Shown here: positions 13,092 through 14,539 of the stretch, piece after piece | Position numbering within the stretch: position 1 is the stretch's first letter | Layout of the letters: every line of letters begins with the position of its first letter | Assembly (NCBI GenBank): GCA_030829765.1 | Contig: JAUROO010000009.1 | Location: 1-14,539 of the forward strand | Direction of reading: 5' to 3' | Source of the DNA: Miltoncostaeales bacterium | Lineage (GTDB): Bacteria; Actinomycetota; Thermoleophilia; Miltoncostaeales; Miltoncostaeaceae | DNA length: 14,539 nucleotides | The notes under the pieces: model-generated | Told to the model about the DNA's origin: nothing | Seen by the model: only the letters and a program-made list of their open reading frames with translations | Databases searched by the model: none | Position numbers and translations under genes: made by a program

Positions 13092-13328
13092 CTAGAGAAG
13101 GTAGGCCTCCAGGTCGTCCACGCGCACGCCGGTGTCCTCCAGCCACTCCCGCGCCCCGGCGACGTCGTCGGCGTCGCCGCTGATCTCCAGGATCACCCAG
13201 CCCGTGCGATCGCGTACGTCCGCGCGCCGTATGTTGCACACGACGTCGTGCTCGGTGGAGAGCCGGTGGACGATCGGTTCGCGCACCAGTGTCTCCGGGA
13301 ATGTCAACCTCACGCGGATGCTTGGCAC
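13092..13328 (-). CDS. NIL-domain protein, 78 aa
   Basis: A stand-alone ferredoxin-like small domain: VPSIRVRLTFPETLVREPIVHRL, a middle strand VVCNIRRADV, then TGWVILEISGD and a final helix ADDVAGAREWLEDTGVRV. This is the NIL domain, best known as the methionine-binding C-terminal domain of the ABC transporter ATPase MetN; free copies occur near sulfur amino-acid genes. Start GTG 13328 has a G-run with GGGGGGAG about 9 nt upstream; a longer frame to 13520 is antisense to cysE and not protein-like. The context (cysE divergent, cysK nearby) supports a role in sulfur metabolism or its sensing, which is inference. Confidence 0.85.
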   Translation of the reverse strand: MPSIRVRLTFPETLVREPIVHRLSTEHDVVCNIRRADVRDRTGWVILEISGDADDVAGAREWLEDTGVRVDDLEAYLL

Positions 13329-13356
13329 CGTCGATGCTCCCCCCGGCCGGGGCGTG

Positions 13357-13362
13357 AATATA
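13357..13362 (-). promoter_or_regulatory. -10 box (TATATT) for the NIL-domain gene, minus strand
   Basis: Read on the minus strand, TATATT predicts a start near 13350, giving a leader of about 22 nt with the GGGGGGAG ribosome site. It shares TATA with the plus-strand -10 box of cysE. Confidence 0.5.
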
Positions 13363-13364
13363 CT
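13359..13364 (+). promoter_or_regulatory. -10 box (TATACT) of the leaderless cysE promoter
   Basis: TATACT, 6 nt, then ATG 13371. It is the strongest -10 match in the window and lacks a ribosome site downstream. Confidence 0.7.
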
Positions 13365-13370
13365 CGCCCC

Positions 13371-14144
13371 ATGAGCACCGGACTGCTGTCCCGTATGCGC
13401 GCCGCGCTCCGGCGGGACCTCGACGCCGCGCGTGAGCGCGACCCCGCCGCCCGCTCCACCACGGAGCTGGTCCTGACCTACCCCGGCCTGCACGCCGTGT
13501 GGATGCATCGCGCGGCGCACGGGCTGAACAGCCGCGGGTGGCAGCTACCCGCGCGGGTGGTGAGCCAGGTGTCCCGCTTTGCCACCGGAATCGAGATACA
13601 CCCGGGCGCCACGATCGGCCCCGGGTTCTTCATCGACCACGGCATGGGCGTGGTGATCGGGGAGACCGCGGAGATCGGTGAGGACGTCACCGTGTACCAG
13701 GGCGTCACGCTCGGCGGCACCGGCAAGCACGCCGGCAAGCGCCACCCCACGCTGCGTGATGGGGTGATCGTGGGGGCCGGGGCCTCCGTTCTCGGGCCAC
13801 TGGAGATCGGCGAGGGCGCCAAGATCGGCGCCGGGTCCATCGTGGTGAAGGACGTCCCCCCGAACTCGACGGTCGTCGGGAACCCCGGTAAGCCCGTGGT
13901 GGTGGACGGCCAGCGCGTGGACCCGGAGAAGATCCATCACCCTGATCTCGATCACACCCGGCTGCCCGATCCCGTCGCCGATGCGCTCGACTGCCTGATC
14001 GAGAGGGTGGAGGAGCTCGAGGCCGAGATCGCCGCGCTCCGCGCAGGTGTGGAGCCCCCGCCGAGCATGGGCGACGGCGACTGCCGCGAGAGGGTGAAGG
14101 CCGGTATCCGCGAGGCGCGTCGGGCCCCCCGCGACGCCGCCTGA
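13371..14144 (+). CDS. cysE: Serine O-acetyltransferase, short type
   Basis: It makes O-acetyl-L-serine from serine and acetyl-CoA, the first step to cysteine; 257 residues. The left-handed beta-helix of hexapeptide repeats spans about residues 72-185 (GIEIHPGATIGPGFFIDHG, VVIGETAEIGEDVTVYQGVTLGG, and more). Asp89-His90 in IDHG and His125 in KRHPTL match the catalytic residues. The N-terminal helical part is only about 70 residues, so this is the short form seen in Gram-positive bacteria. The C-terminus is extended: a predicted coiled coil (CLIERVEELEAEIAALRAG, about 204-222) and a charged tail ending RDAA. The C-terminal Ile that docks Escherichia coli CysE into CysK is absent. Confidence 0.95.
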   Translation: MSTGLLSRMRAALRRDLDAARERDPAARSTTELVLTYPGLHAVWMHRAAHGLNSRGWQLPARVVSQVSRFATGIEIHPGATIGPGFFIDHGMGVVIGETAEIGEDVTVYQGVTLGGTGKHAGKRHPTLRDGVIVGAGASVLGPLEIGEGAKIGAGSIVVKDVPPNSTVVGNPGKPVVVDGQRVDPEKIHHPDLDHTRLPDPVADALDCLIERVEELEAEIAALRAGVEPPPSMGDGDCRERVKAGIREARRAPRDAA

Positions 14145-14161
14145 GCGCGCCGCGGGGCCGT

Positions 14162-14181
14162 CCGCGGGCGTCCGCCCGCGG
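14162..14181 (+). terminator. GC-rich hairpin between cysE and the helicase gene
   Basis: Arms 14162-14170 and 14173-14181 are perfectly complementary (nine bases, two-base centre, so a realistic stem of 8). It lies 17 nt after cysE and ends 4 nt before the helicase -10 box. No T-run follows. Probably a terminator for cysE. Confidence 0.55.
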
Positions 14182-14184
14182 CGC

Positions 14185-14190
14185 TACCTT
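14185..14190 (+). promoter_or_regulatory. -10 box (TACCTT) of the leaderless helicase promoter
   Basis: TACCTT, 6 nt, then GTG 14197. Same hexamer and spacing as at 4439. Confidence 0.65.
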
Positions 14191-14196
14191 TGCCCG

Positions 14197-14539
14197 GTGA
14201 GCGAGGAACTCCTCAAGGGCCTCAACGCTCCGCAGCGCGAGGCCGTGCTCCACGGCGACGGCCCGCTGCTGGTGCTGGCAGGGGCGGGCAGCGGCAAGAC
14301 CCGGGTCATCACCCACCGCATCGCGCACCTGGTGCGCGACCGGGGCGTCCCGCCGGCCGCGATCCTGGCAATCACCTTCACCAACAAGGCCGCTGGCGAG
14401 ATGCGCGAGCGCATTGGCGCGCTCATCGGGCCCGCCGCCTCGGGCCTCTGGGCCTCCACGTTCCACTCGGCGTGCGCGCGCATGCTGCGTATCGAGCACC
14501 AGGCCGCGGGGTATGACCGCGCCTTCTCGATCTACGACG
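14197..14539 (+). CDS. UvrD/PcrA-family superfamily 1 DNA helicase, N-terminal part, cut off by window
   Basis: The first 114 codons of an ATP-dependent 3'-5' DNA helicase used in repair and replication. Seen: the Q motif LNAPQREAV (residues 9-17), Walker A in LAGAGSGKTR (about 28-37), motif Ia AITFTNKAAGEM (about 63-74) and motif Ib ASTFHSACARML (about 87-98). These fit PcrA/UvrD better than RecB or Rep, but the family members cannot be told apart from this fragment. Start GTG 14197 is fixed by the TACCTT box 6 nt upstream and by the short lead into the Q motif. The gene runs off the right edge without a stop. Confidence 0.93.
   Translation, partial: MSEELLKGLNAPQREAVLHGDGPLLVLAGAGSGKTRVITHRIAHLVRDRGVPPAAILAITFTNKAAGEMRERIGALIGPAASGLWASTFHSACARMLRIEHQAAGYDRAFSIYD

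Noticed and set aside
13329..13520. A longer start for the NIL-domain protein
   Set aside because: The extra residues are antisense to cysE and low-complexity; GTG 13328 starts the domain and has a ribosome site.

Overview
This 14.5 kb window is a very GC-rich chromosomal segment with strong G/C bias at third codon positions. It holds about 17 genes on both strands. I see no tRNA, rRNA, CRISPR or mobile element. The paired TrkA genes, the PcrA-type helicase and frequent leaderless TANNNT promoters suggest a high-GC actinobacterium, perhaps a deep lineage such as Thermoleophilia. That placement is inference only.

Left part (1-4224): the 3' part of a K+-independent proton-pumping pyrophosphatase (hppA), a strong GNRA-loop hairpin, a 59-residue membrane protein, a tandem TrkA pair (the first member has no C-terminal RCK domain), a PH/GRAM-like protein and an Rrf2-type regulator. 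Ion transport is the common theme for hppA and trkA.

Middle part (4225-9990): an exported pentapeptide-repeat protein, an orphan protein, then an operon of an aspartate-carbamoyltransferase-like enzyme and an AsnB-type glutamine amidotransferase. A small glycine-rich membrane protein (minus strand) and a peptidase C26 (gamma-glutamyl hydrolase-like) enzyme follow. The carbamoyltransferase keeps the carbamoyl-phosphate site but lacks two of the usual aspartate-binding residues. The pair may therefore not be ordinary pyrimidine and asparagine genes.

Right part (9987-14144): a sulfur block. It contains a persulfide dioxygenase-rhodanese fusion, cysteine synthase (cysK), a GNAT acetyltransferase, a NIL-domain protein and serine acetyltransferase (cysE). 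CysE makes O-acetylserine, CysK makes cysteine from it and sulfide, and the dioxygenase-rhodanese handles persulfide sulfur. The window ends in the first 114 codons of a UvrD/PcrA helicase.

Most unusual signals: seven genes have a TANNNT box exactly 6 nt before the start codon. Two genes have no ATG, GTG or TTG where the protein must begin, and both have an ATC 6 nt after a -10-like hexamer. The NIL and cysE genes diverge from overlapping -10 boxes. Two convergent gene pairs share a CTAG that supplies both stop codons.
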